Source of the DNA: Paraeggerthella hominis
GTDB lineage: Bacteria > Actinomycetota > Coriobacteriia > Coriobacteriales > Eggerthellaceae
DNA length: 64,000 nt
Assembly (NCBI RefSeq): GCF_021044775.1
Contig: NZ_JAJNOQ010000008.1
Span: 62,001 to 126,000, forward strand
Reading direction: 5' to 3'
Position numbers and translations under genes: made by a program. Position 1 is the stretch's first letter; the number at the start of each line of letters is the position of its first letter. Of this stretch, positions 35,462 to 43,941 are shown one piece after another. A model generated the notes under the pieces. That model did no database searches. It saw only the letters and a program-made list of their open reading frames with translations, and was not told the origin of the DNA.

Positions 35462-35724
35462 CGGCCCGAACGCTCGAGGTGCTTGAGGCGCCGTTCGAGC
35501 GCGCTGCGATGCGGCGCGTGTCGAACGGCGCTTTTCGTCGGCTGCCTCCCGCGTGCGGTGAACGGTCGCCAAGTTCGGTCTCTTGCGCTTCTCACCTCGC
35601 GTTTTATGGATCTTTCGGCAAGCCGCTGGACAAGGGCGAAGCGATTGCGGACAATGCTTGCCAGAATTTTGTTTCGCGGCGCCTCGAGCGTCGCGCGCGT
35701 GGATACCAAAAGGACGTGCTGACC

Positions 35725-36264
35725 GTGATTACTATCGTGCAATCTCCCAATCCCATTTTGAACCAGCCGTGCGAGCCGTGCGATCTTGGGGACAAAAGCC
35801 TGAAGCGCTTGGCCAAGCAGATGGTGAAGACCATGTACAAGAATTCCGGCTGCGGCCTTGCCGCGCCGCAGGTGGGCGTGACCAAGCGCCTGGTGGTCAT
35901 CGACTGCGACGAGTCCGACGAGCAGAACCCCATGGTACTGGTGAACCCGGTGCTGGTGGAGACGAAGGGCGAGGTCGTCGTCGAAGGGGAGGGCTGCCTG
36001 TCCATCCCCGGCATCTCCGTGCCCATCGCCCGGCCGTCGTGGGCGCGCGTGCGCTTCTTCGACCTGGACGGCGAGGAATGGGAGATCGAAGGCGACGGCC
36101 TTCTGGGCCGCTGCCTGCAGCATGAGCTGGACCACCTGGACGGCGTGACCATGTTCGAGCGCTGCGATCCCCTCGCGCGCATCCAGGCGCTTCGCGATTA
36201 CGACCAGGCGGTTGCTTCCGGCGCGAAGCCGGGAGAGACCTCGCTTGATCCACGGGTTCGATAA
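35725..36264 (+). CDS. def: Peptide deformylase
   Basis: 179 residues from GTG 35725, chosen because the conserved N-terminus ITIVQSPNPILNQPCEP begins there and AAGGAC lies upstream; the longer reading frame from 35479 adds 82 residues with no homology. The three deformylase motifs are intact: GCGLAAPQVG, EGCLSIPG and QHELDHLDG, supplying the Cys and two His metal ligands and the catalytic Glu. Removes the N-formyl group from nascent proteins. Directly followed by fmt (2-bp gap), the classic def-fmt-rsmB order. Confidence 0.95.
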   Translation: MITIVQSPNPILNQPCEPCDLGDKSLKRLAKQMVKTMYKNSGCGLAAPQVGVTKRLVVIDCDESDEQNPMVLVNPVLVETKGEVVVEGEGCLSIPGISVPIARPSWARVRFFDLDGEEWEIEGDGLLGRCLQHELDHLDGVTMFERCDPLARIQALRDYDQAVASGAKPGETSLDPRVR

Positions 36265-36266
36265 CC

Positions 36267-37226
36267 ATGCGCGTCGTGTTCATGGGCACGCCGGAGTTCT
36301 CGGCTACGATCCTCGATGAATTGGTGCAGCAGCATGAGGTGGTTGCCGTTTACACGCGCCCTGATGCCGTGCGCGCCCGCGGGAAGCAGTTGGAGCCTTC
36401 GCCGGTGAAGGCGACGGCTGAGCGCTGGAACATTCCCGTGCGCACGCCGCGCACCCTGCGCGACGAGGACGTCCAGCGCGAACTGGCCTCGTTTCGCCCC
36501 GACGTCATTTGCGTGGCCGCTTACGGGGCCATTCTGCCGAAGGCCGTGTTGGATCTTCCCCGGTACGGCTGCCTGAACGTGCACGCGTCGCTTCTGCCTC
36601 GCTGGCGCGGCGCCGCTCCTATCGAGCGCGCTATCCTGGCGGGCGACGAAGAGGCCGGCGTATGCATCATGCGCATGGAAGAGGGCCTGGATACAGGCGC
36701 GTACTGCGTGTGCCGCACGGCGAGCGTCGGGGATTTGAACGCTGAAGAACTGACCGACGAGCTGGCTATTCTGGGATCTCACGCCCTGTTGACCGCGCTG
36801 GTGCGCGTGGAGCGGGGCGTGTGCGATTGGACCGAGCAGGACGAATCGCGCGTGACCTACGCCGATAAGATCGCCAAGGGCGAGCTGGACTTGTCCGTTG
36901 GCGATTCCGCTGCGCTCATGGTTCGCAAGGTGCAGGCTTCGAGCGCCGCGCACCCTGCGCGCGCCGAGGTGGCGGGGCGCGCGGTTACGGTGCTGTCGCT
37001 TGCTCCCGTGGCGGCCGATAGCCAGGCGCGCGATCTTGTTGCGGGCATGGCTGCGGGCGATGTTCGCTATGCGGCGAAGCGCTTGTTCTTGGGCGCGGCC
37101 GACGGCGCGGTGGAGCTTCTGATTCTGAAGCCGGCGGGCAAGCAGGCCATGGATGCGAAATCGTTTGCCGCCGGGATCCAAGGGATCAAGGACGGCGGCC
37201 TTATCTGGAAGGGGCTTCATGCCTGA
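36267..37226 (+). CDS. fmt: Methionyl-tRNA formyltransferase
   Basis: 319 residues. MRVVFMGTPEFSATILDELV opens the formyltransferase fold; ICVAAYGAILPKAVLDLP and LNVHASLLPRWRGAAPIERA form the catalytic Asn-His core; MRMEEGLDTGAYC follows. C-terminal OB domain from about 205. Formylates initiator Met-tRNA using 10-formyl-THF. It lies between def and rsmB and overlaps the latter by 8 bp. Confidence 0.95.
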   Translation: MRVVFMGTPEFSATILDELVQQHEVVAVYTRPDAVRARGKQLEPSPVKATAERWNIPVRTPRTLRDEDVQRELASFRPDVICVAAYGAILPKAVLDLPRYGCLNVHASLLPRWRGAAPIERAILAGDEEAGVCIMRMEEGLDTGAYCVCRTASVGDLNAEELTDELAILGSHALLTALVRVERGVCDWTEQDESRVTYADKIAKGELDLSVGDSAALMVRKVQASSAAHPARAEVAGRAVTVLSLAPVAADSQARDLVAGMAAGDVRYAAKRLFLGAADGAVELLILKPAGKQAMDAKSFAAGIQGIKDGGLIWKGLHA

Positions 37227-38664
37227 TCGTAATAAGGGCTCGCAGGATCGACGCGCGCCGAAGGGATACGCCGGACCTGTGGAGAAGCCGCGAGAGAGCC
37301 GCGCCTCGCGATCGAAAGCCAGCTCGGCTCGGCTTGCCGCGCTCGACGTGGTGCGCACCGTGCGCGAGCGCGAGGCGTTCGCTCAGGACGTTATCGGCAA
37401 GCGCATCGACGGCTCCTCGCTTTCGCCTGAGGACCGCTCGTTCGCGACGCTGCTCGCATTGGGCGTGGTCAGCTCCGTGGGCACGCTCGACGATGTGCTC
37501 GATCGGGCGCTCAGCAAGCCGACGGACGTGCAGCCCGACGTGCGCGACGCCCTGCGTTTGAGCGTGTACGAGATCATCTTCCTGAACAAGACGCCGCATG
37601 CAGCGGTTGACCAGGGAGTCGAGCTGGTGCGCTCGTTCGCGCCCAGGGCGGCTGGCCTTGCGAACGCGGTGCTGCGCAAGGTGGTTGCTTCACGCGCGTC
37701 CTTCCCGTTCGGCGATCCGACGCGCGACGTGGAAGCGCTGGCTCGCCTGCATGCTTTTCCCGTTTGGCTGGCGCGCAAGCTGGTGCTCGATCTGGGACCC
37801 CAGGCGGCGTTGGACTTCATGCGCGCCTCGAACGAGCCGGCGCCGCTGTTCGTGGCGGCGAATGCGGCGAAGACGGACGAAGCCGCCGTGGCCGCCGCGT
37901 TCGCGAAGGCGGGAGAATCGACGCAGCCGGTTGAGATCGACGGCGTGCCCGTGCCCGGCTGCCTGCGCGTGAAGGACAACCGCGCGTTGTTGCTGCCCGA
38001 GGTCAAGCAATTGTTCGTGCAGGGAAAGATCCTTGTTTCCGATGCCGCGTCCCAGCTGGTGGCTGCGTCCGTCCTGCCGCAGGACAAGCCCGCGTCCATG
38101 CTGGAAGTGGGCGCCGGTCGCGCAACGAAGACCATCTTGCTGCAAAGCGCGGCGCAGCGCACGTGGGGGTCGCAGATCGAGTCGTACGTGACGCTGGACA
38201 ATCACGGGTTCAAGACGAAGCTGCTGCTCGAGCGCGCCGCGCGGTACGGCTCGTGCGTGTCGGAGGCGCTGACGGGCGACGCCCTGGCGTTGGGCAACGT
38301 GGTTCGCGATCGCCTGTTCGACGTGGTGTTCATCGACGCGCCGTGCTCGGGGCTGGGAACGCTGCGACGCCATCCCGAGATTCGCTGGCGCTTGCAGCCC
38401 GAGGACGTGGCCGCGTTCGCGAAGACGCAGCTGGGCATGCTGCGCGCCGCCGCCGGGCATGTGGCGCCGGGCGGAACGCTGGCGTACGCGACGTGTACGG
38501 TGACCTGCGAGGAAGACAACCAGACGGTGAAGGCATTCCTCGCGAGCGAAGAGGGGCAGCGCTTTCAGCTGGCTCCCATTGCCGGTCGCTCGTGCTTGGC
38601 TACGCGGCTTGCGCCGGGGTCGTCGGACGCGCATTTCGCCGTAAGGTTCGCGCGCGTTTCGTAG
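37219..38664 (+). CDS. rsmB: 16S rRNA (cytosine-967-C5)-methyltransferase-like protein
   Basis: 481 residues from ATG 37219 (GGAAGGGG upstream, overlapping fmt). Basic N-terminus, NusB-like RNA-binding domain (about 35-170; VLDRALSKPTDVQPDVRDAL, NKTPHAAVDQGVELV), then a Rossmann methyltransferase: MLEVGAGRATKTILLQSAAQ, VFIDAPCSGLGTLRRHPEI (catalytic PC motif) and AYATCTVTCEEDNQTV (second catalytic Cys). It modifies 16S rRNA during ribosome assembly. Final gene of the def-fmt-rsmB operon. Confidence 0.9.
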   Translation: MPDRNKGSQDRRAPKGYAGPVEKPRESRASRSKASSARLAALDVVRTVREREAFAQDVIGKRIDGSSLSPEDRSFATLLALGVVSSVGTLDDVLDRALSKPTDVQPDVRDALRLSVYEIIFLNKTPHAAVDQGVELVRSFAPRAAGLANAVLRKVVASRASFPFGDPTRDVEALARLHAFPVWLARKLVLDLGPQAALDFMRASNEPAPLFVAANAAKTDEAAVAAAFAKAGESTQPVEIDGVPVPGCLRVKDNRALLLPEVKQLFVQGKILVSDAASQLVAASVLPQDKPASMLEVGAGRATKTILLQSAAQRTWGSQIESYVTLDNHGFKTKLLLERAARYGSCVSEALTGDALALGNVVRDRLFDVVFIDAPCSGLGTLRRHPEIRWRLQPEDVAAFAKTQLGMLRAAAGHVAPGGTLAYATCTVTCEEDNQTVKAFLASEEGQRFQLAPIAGRSCLATRLAPGSSDAHFAVRFARVS

Positions 38665-38721
38665 AGGACGCGAAGGGTCGTGCGTTTTTCTCCGTCCAGC
38701 GCACGCGCAAAGGCGTTCCGT

Positions 38722-38881
38722 GGTAGGTTTTGACGGTTTGCGGTCGTCGTGGACGTGTCGCAAACCGCATCCGATCTTCCAGTAATTTTCTATGATTTTT
38801 TGACCTGGTGTAATGCTGGGCCATCTGGTTGTGGTCGCAAGCAAGGGACTCTGCAACAACCTCAAACCGTCAAAACCTGCC
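38722..38881. repeat. 160-bp unit with 19-bp terminal inverted repeats (family B)
   Basis: Left end GGTAGGTTTTGACGGTTTG (38722-38740), right end CAAACCGTCAAAACCTGCC (38863-38881), 18 of 19 pairing. The ends share the TTTTGAC core with family A but not the remaining sequence. Located just after rsmB. Confidence 0.75.
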
Positions 38882-38897
38882 AGCGAACGCGGTTTTT

Positions 38898-39110
38898 CGT
38901 GCGCAGGACCGTGCTGGGCAGGAGAACGGGCGGGTCGATGGCCTGTTCGCGGGATCGTGCTGGGCGGGCGAACAGGGGCGGGTCGATGGCTCGTGCGCAG
39001 GATCGTGCTGGGCGGGCGAACGGGCAGGTCGATGGACGTGCGCAGGACCGCGTTAGGCGGGCGAACGGGCGGGGGAGGGGCGGGTCGATGGCCCGTTCTC
39101 CGGCGAACAG
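38898..39110. repeat. About 45-bp imperfect tandem repeat, four units
   Basis: The phrase GATCGTGCTGGGCGGGCGAA followed by CGGGCGGGTCGATGG recurs about four times with substitutions. Together with the family B unit it fills most of the 38665-39286 gene-free stretch; the last 170 bases contain the brnQ promoter region. Frames through it are open by composition only. Confidence 0.75.
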
Positions 39111-39286
39111 CGCGAAGCAGGCCATCGGCTTCGCCCCTTCGCCTTGCTCGTTTGCGTCGATTTCATAGTGAAACAATATGGAATAGCGATCGAACGAGGG
39201 CAGTGCTATCATTGCGGATCGTTCGCGCCGTCGTTTCGCGGCGCGCAAGGGCGTGGCAGTACGATACGGAACTCAGGAGGAACCTC

Positions 39287-40639
39287 GTGGAAGAGCAGCA
39301 ACAAAACGCGCGCGGCGGGCTGCGCCCCAGTCAGATGCTGATGGTGGGCGGCATGCTGTTCTCTATGTTCTTTGGAGCGGGGAACCTGATCCTGCCGCCG
39401 CTTTTGGGCTTGCAGGCGGGCACCGAAGCCGTCCCGGCTATGGCGGGCTTTCTGCTTGCGGGCATCGGCCTACCCGTGCTGGGCATTGTGGCCGTGGCCC
39501 TGTGCGGCGGCGTGCGCGAGCTGGCGGGGCGCGTGAGTCCTTTGTTCGCATCGGTGTTCATTGCGCTCGTGTACCTGACCATCGGCCCGTTTCTGGCTAT
39601 TCCGCGCACGTCCTCTACGGCGTACGAGATGCTGCGGCCTTTGTTGCCGGGACCTGACGTGATCGATCCGAACGTGGCGGCGGTCGTGTTCTCGGTTGCG
39701 TTTTTCGCCGTGGCTTTCGTTTTGGCGCTGCGGCCTGGGTTGCTTTCGCGCGTGCTGGGCAAGTTCTCTGCGCCTGCGCTTATCGTGCTCATCGTCTTGG
39801 TGGTGGGCGCATCGGTGATCGGAGGCGGGGGAGAAGTTCTCGAGCCGCAGGCTCCGTACAGCGCGAACGCGGCGACGCACGGCTTTTTGACGGGCTACCA
39901 GACCATGGACCTGCTGGCTGCGCTGTGCTTTGGCATCGTGGTTGCGGCGAACGTGAAGCAGCTGGGCGCGCGCGATCCGAAGCAGGTTGCCGGCGCCATT
40001 TCGAGTGCGGGCGTCGTGGCCGGCGTGCTCATGATGGTCATCTACTGCGGCTTGGGGTTCGTGGGCGCCACCATGGGCGGCGCGCTGCCCGACGCGACCA
40101 ATGGCGCGGCCATTCTGGCAGCATCGGCCAGCATGCACTTCGGCGAGGCTGGGGCCGTTATCGTGGCTGCGATCTTCCTGATCGCGTGCCTGAACGTATG
40201 CACGGGCTTGATCTCGTGCTGCTCCGAGTACTTCTTCGAGGCCGTCCCGCGCGTGCCGTTGATTGCCTGGGCGGCTGCGTTCGCCGTGTTCAGCTGCGCC
40301 GTTTCGCTTTTGGGGCTGGACGCGATCCTGGCGTTTTCCGCGCCGCTTCTGGGCGCGTTGTACCCGCCGGCTATCGTGCTGGTAATCATGGGCCTCGTGC
40401 ACGCTCGTTGCGACAAGCTGCCGCTCATGTGGCCGTGAGCGGTGCTGTCGACGGCCGTGTACAGCGTGGTTGTGGGTCTGCGCGACGCGTTTGCGCCCGG
40501 CGCATGGCTGCCGCTCGATGCGCTGCCGTTTGCGGACTTCGGCCTGGGATGGGTGCTCATAGCCTTTGCGGGCGCCGCCGTGGGCGCTGCATGGTCGCTA
40601 GCTCGACGTCGGCGCGAATCGCGTTGCCAGCAAGGCTGA
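39287..40639 (+). pseudogene. brnQ: Branched-chain amino acid transporter BrnQ (LIVCS family), interrupted by an in-frame TGA
   Basis: Start GTG 39287 with AGGAGG 6 bases upstream. Residues 1-383 cover a clear LIVCS transporter: RPSQMLMVGGMLFSMFFGAG, NLILPPLLGLQAG, FLAIPRTSSTAYEM, TGYQTMDLLAALCFGIVV, with about 10-11 helices. A TGA at 40436-40438 (after LPLMWP) stops it, but the same frame continues without frameshift for 66 more residues (AVLSTAVYSVVVGLRDAF, then a final hydrophobic helix and a basic tail) to TGA 40637-40639. Read through, the protein would be 450 residues, the family's usual length; stopped, it lacks the last helix or two. Nonsense mutation, sequencing error or readthrough are all possible. 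The readthrough part overlaps the tetR end by 42 bp. Confidence 0.8.
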
Positions 40640-41239
40640 TTCGCTGATCACGCCCTCGTCGAGAAACGTTTCCAGCAGCATGGGCGGAACGGTCCTTCGC
40701 ATGCGCTGGCCGAAACGGGATCCGAAGAGCTGCTCGGTTGTCATGTCGGGCAGGTGCTCGGCGCGATAGGCCAGCAGGGAAAACACTCCGCCAAGCGCGA
40801 ACTCGATGGCAAGCGACGAGTTGAATCCTAGATTCGCCTCGTCAATGCCAAGCATGCCGATCCAAGCTTGCTTCATGGCGCGCTTGAGCGTTCCCTGCAA
40901 CTGCGGGGATCCGTGTTTTCCGGCTATCAGGCTGAGGCGATCAAGGTGCACGTGGTATTTGGGGTCGCACAGCAAGGCGTCCAGGTTGCTTTTCGGGTCG
41001 ATGATCTCCCTGAACACCGCAACCATAAGATCGGTTGGCAGCATTTGCTCGACGGCGTCTTTCGCTAGCTCGCCAAGGTTGCCGTAGTGGTAGTAGAACG
41101 CGTTTTTGTTGAGGCCCGTCGATCGTAGGATATCCGCCACCGAAAGCGCCGCGTAAGGCTTTTCGGCCAGCAGCGTCCAGAATGCGTCCCTCATGCGGTC
41201 GACGGCGGGGACGTCCTGCCCTTTTTTCGGTCGCGGCAC
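40598..41239 (-). CDS. TetR/AcrR-family regulator
   Basis: 213 residues from GTG 41239, with AAGGAGG 6 bases upstream on the reverse strand (a longer ORF from 41335 would run through the operator). N-terminal TetR helix-turn-helix: VDRMRDAFWTLLAEKPYAAL, SVADILRSTGLNKNAFYYHY, GNLGELAKDAVEQML. The C-terminal ligand domain is divergent. It is divergent from an ABC-2 exporter, with an 9-bp-arm palindrome between, so it very likely represses that exporter and itself. Confidence 0.85.
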   Translation of the reverse strand: MPRPKKGQDVPAVDRMRDAFWTLLAEKPYAALSVADILRSTGLNKNAFYYHYGNLGELAKDAVEQMLPTDLMVAVFREIIDPKSNLDALLCDPKYHVHLDRLSLIAGKHGSPQLQGTLKRAMKQAWIGMLGIDEANLGFNSSLAIEFALGGVFSLLAYRAEHLPDMTTEQLFGSRFGQRMRRTVPPMLLETFLDEGVISESALLATRFAPTSS

Positions 41240-41304
41240 GGTTTCCTCCTTGCTATGAGCGCTTTGCTCATTTGTAATTGGTCGTTTTCCCGTGATTTGC
41301 ATAT

Positions 41305-41331
41305 TTTTATTGGACGCATAGGCCAATAAAA
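41305..41331. promoter_or_regulatory. Candidate TetR operator
   Basis: Perfect inverted repeat TTTTATTGG (41305-41313) / CCAATAAAA (41323-41331), 9-bp spacer, 66 bp from the tetR start and 105 bp from the ABC gene start. Confidence 0.65.
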
Positions 41332-41435
41332 TCATCCTAGAACAGATGGCGAAGGGTCGTCAAGCACCGCGGTTCCCGCATGCGGGCTCTTCGAAGCAAG
41401 CCGCGCTCAAGCGCGCGGGGAGGGGACGTGATGCC

Positions 41436-42227
41436 ATGGAAACGCAGACGCGTGCGAATGGGCGGCCTATGGTCGAATTCAAAGGCGCGGTTCAGAGGTT
41501 CGGCAGGAAAACGCCTTTGGCGGACGGCAGGCGCACCGTACTGGATCGGGTGAACCTGCGCGTCGACCGGGGCAGCATTCTCTGCCTGCTGGGGCCTTCG
41601 GGGTGCGGCAAAACCACCATGGTCAACCTTATTATGGGCGTGACGGTGCCGGCGGCGGGCGAGGTGCTGGTCATGGGCGAGCGCGCTCCGTACCCTACGG
41701 CGCGCGCCCGCGTGGGCTACATGCCGCAGGAGGATGCGCTCTACGACGACATCACCGCCGAGGAGAACCTGCGGTTCTTCGGCGCGATGAACGGGCTTTC
41801 GGGTGCGCGGCTGGACGCGCGCATCGGCGAGATGCTGAAGTTCGGTCGCTTGGAAGACGATCGCAAGAAGCTGGTGTCGGCGTTTTCGGGCGGCATGAAG
41901 CGAAGGCTAAGCCTGGGCGTGGCGATGCTGCACGAGCCTGAGCTGCTGGTGCTCGACGAGCCAACGGTGGGGCTTGATCCCGATCATAGGCGTCGCATCT
42001 GGGATGCGTTTTCCGCGATGGCGGGCGAAGGGGCCACCATCATCGTGACGACGCACGTCATGGACGAAGCGGTTCGGTGCGACCAGATAGCCATGCTGCA
42101 CGGCGGCCGCATCATCGCGAACGCATCGCCTGCCGATATCCTTGTGCAAACGGGAGCCGACAATCTGGAGGATGCGTTCCTTATCCTAGAGGGCTCGTCT
42201 GAAGGGAAGGAGGCCGATCATGCGTAA
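41436..42227 (+). CDS. ABC transporter ATP-binding protein (ABC-2 export type)
   Basis: 263 residues from ATG 41436 (GGGGAGGGG upstream; an ATG at 41346 would add 30 basic residues and is less likely). Walker A GPSGCGKTT, Q-loop in MPQEDALYDDITAEENL, signature FSGGMKRRLSLGVAML, Walker B LLVLDEPTVGLDP and H-loop THVMDEA, the DrrA/NatA style of drug exporters. Overlaps the permease gene by 8 bp. Regulation by the divergent TetR is likely. Confidence 0.9.
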   Translation: METQTRANGRPMVEFKGAVQRFGRKTPLADGRRTVLDRVNLRVDRGSILCLLGPSGCGKTTMVNLIMGVTVPAAGEVLVMGERAPYPTARARVGYMPQEDALYDDITAEENLRFFGAMNGLSGARLDARIGEMLKFGRLEDDRKKLVSAFSGGMKRRLSLGVAMLHEPELLVLDEPTVGLDPDHRRRIWDAFSAMAGEGATIIVTTHVMDEAVRCDQIAMLHGGRIIANASPADILVQTGADNLEDAFLILEGSSEGKEADHA

Positions 42228-43488
42228 GACGCTCGCGGTTGCTCGCCGCATCCTCTCGCAGTTCATGCACGATAAGCGCACCATCGCGCTTCTGTTCGTG
42301 GCGCCCATCGTGGTGCTGTGGCTGCTGTCGGTGCTGCTGGGCGCCGACTCCTACCAGCCGCGCATCGCCACGGTTTCGCTTCCGTCTTCATATCAGCATG
42401 CGCTCGAGGCGCAGGATGCGCGCGTGTCGGACGTGGGGGTCGACGAAGCCGAGCGTCTGCTGCGCTCCAATAACGTGGATGCGGTATTGCGCATGAAAGG
42501 CGACGCGACGCTGGAGATATGGGCCGAAGGCAGCGATTCCACCAAGACCGCTGCCGTGATGGCGTGCGCGTCGTCTGCCATGGCCGACGTGCAAAAAGAC
42601 GCGGCGGATCAGATGGAAGCGGACATCGAGGCGAAGAAGGACGAAATCGAGCAGGCTCGGGAGGACGCTGAATCCAAGCAGGTCGAACTGCGCAGCGCTA
42701 TCGAAGAGGTGGCGCTCTCGCTTCCGCCGAGCGCTTTGGCGAAGATGCCGGAGTCGGTGCGCGACATGTTGGACGGATCGCTTGCGAGCACCGTTTCGGC
42801 TGAGGATTTCGCCCTTGACCCTTCGTCGTACATGCCGGTGAAAGAGGTGGAGACCTCGTATTTGCACGGTAGCGAGGATTGGAAGATGTTCGACTTCTAC
42901 GGGCCGGTGTTCATCGGGGTGTTCCTGTTCGCGTTCACGTTCATCACAAGCGGCATGTCGCTGGTGAACGAGCGCGGCGCGGGAACCATGGCGCGCTTTC
43001 TGGCGACGCCGGTCAAGCCGACGCAGATCTTGGGCGGCTACTCCATTGGATTCGGCGCGCTGGTGCTTGCGCAATCGGGCGTGATCCTGGCGGTGGCGTT
43101 GGGGCTGATCGGTTTTCCCAACGAAGGCAACCTGGGCTTGGTCGTGGTGACGGCGGTGTCGATGGCGCTGGTGTCGGTGACGTTGGGGCTTTTGGTGTCG
43201 GGCCTGGCCAGCAACGCGTTTCAGGTTATCCAGCTCATGCTCTTGTTCGTGGTGCCGCAGATACTGCTGTGCGGCTTGTTCGACCTGTCGAGCGCGCCGG
43301 GCTGGCTTCAGGCGCTGGGCCAGTGCATGCCGGTGACGTACGGGGTGGACGCCCTGCGCGCGGTGATGCTGCGCGGTGCCGATTTCGCGGCGGTCTGGCC
43401 CGATCTTGCGGTTCTGTGGGGATTCGTGGCAGCGTTCTTCGTGCTGGCGGCGCTGGGCTTTCGCAAGAAGCGCGCCCGGGTGCGGTAG
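42220..43488 (+). CDS. ABC-2 type permease (YhhJ/DrrB-like exporter)
   Basis: 422 residues. One N-terminal helix (TIALLFVAPIVVLWLLSVLL), a large extracytoplasmic domain (about 45-225) with an Ala/Glu/Gln/Lys coiled coil around 125-165, then five C-terminal helices starting at FYGPVFIGVFLFAFTFITSG. The MSLVNERGAGTMARFLATPV motif between helices is typical of ABC-2 permeases of the YhgN/YhhJ drug or lipid exporters. Forms one exporter with the overlapping ATPase gene; substrate unknown. Confidence 0.88.
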   Translation: MRKTLAVARRILSQFMHDKRTIALLFVAPIVVLWLLSVLLGADSYQPRIATVSLPSSYQHALEAQDARVSDVGVDEAERLLRSNNVDAVLRMKGDATLEIWAEGSDSTKTAAVMACASSAMADVQKDAADQMEADIEAKKDEIEQAREDAESKQVELRSAIEEVALSLPPSALAKMPESVRDMLDGSLASTVSAEDFALDPSSYMPVKEVETSYLHGSEDWKMFDFYGPVFIGVFLFAFTFITSGMSLVNERGAGTMARFLATPVKPTQILGGYSIGFGALVLAQSGVILAVALGLIGFPNEGNLGLVVVTAVSMALVSVTLGLLVSGLASNAFQVIQLMLLFVVPQILLCGLFDLSSAPGWLQALGQCMPVTYGVDALRAVMLRGADFAAVWPDLAVLWGFVAAFFVLAALGFRKKRARVR

Positions 43489-43941
43489 CGGACGGGGTTG
43501 GGGTCCTTGCGCTGCACGGTTTTGCCCTCAATGTTGCGCTTGACTCGGCATGCTTCGGCCTCGCCTTCGCACGACCTGGCAAAACGATCGCGTGACGCAA
43601 GTCCCCGAGGGCGGGGCGCTCAAGGAACTCGCGATACGCGACATTGGGGGCAAAACCGTGCGGCAAACGCGGCCCTGCGCGGTGCCGCCAACCTGAATGG
43701 ACGCTTCGGCTGCACGACTGGGCGCATGTGGTCCGGTTGTGCTTTGCGGGTGCGGATTATCGTATCGGCTTGGGAGCTCCAGTCCGCGTGTTGTCACGCC
43801 AGCCTGCCCCCGCCCCCGCATCACGCGCGTTTTGGCGCGCAGAACGCGAGGACTTTACCGCTTGCTCGTCCGCGCGCACGCGGTAACGGGTAAAATAAAT
43901 GCTTTGCAAAGTATCGCTGGTATGTTCGGAGGTCGTCCCGC
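43489..43941. other. Gene-free stretch between the ABC-2 permease and the helicase
   Basis: About 450 bp. Open frames exist on both strands but none has a ribosome site plus recognisable composition. A TAAAAT-like -10 (about 43892) lies upstream of the helicase. No repeat of the families found elsewhere is visible. Confidence 0.5.

Noticed and set aside
35479..35724. 82-residue N-terminal extension of peptide deformylase
   Set aside because: No homology, Arg-rich composition; the conserved N-terminus begins at GTG 35725.
38898..39110. CRISPR-like array
   Set aside because: The repeats are contiguous tandem copies with substitutions and no unique spacers; no cas genes are near.
38813..39286. 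N-terminal extension of BrnQ (158 extra residues)
   Set aside because: The extension runs through the tandem repeat and is low-complexity; GTG 39287 has an ideal AGGAGG site and starts the homology.
40436..40438. Selenocysteine codon in BrnQ
   Set aside because: The TGA lies in a membrane transporter with no known Sec member, between Pro and Ala, and I see no obvious SECIS-like hairpin directly downstream; a nonsense change of a Trp codon is simpler.
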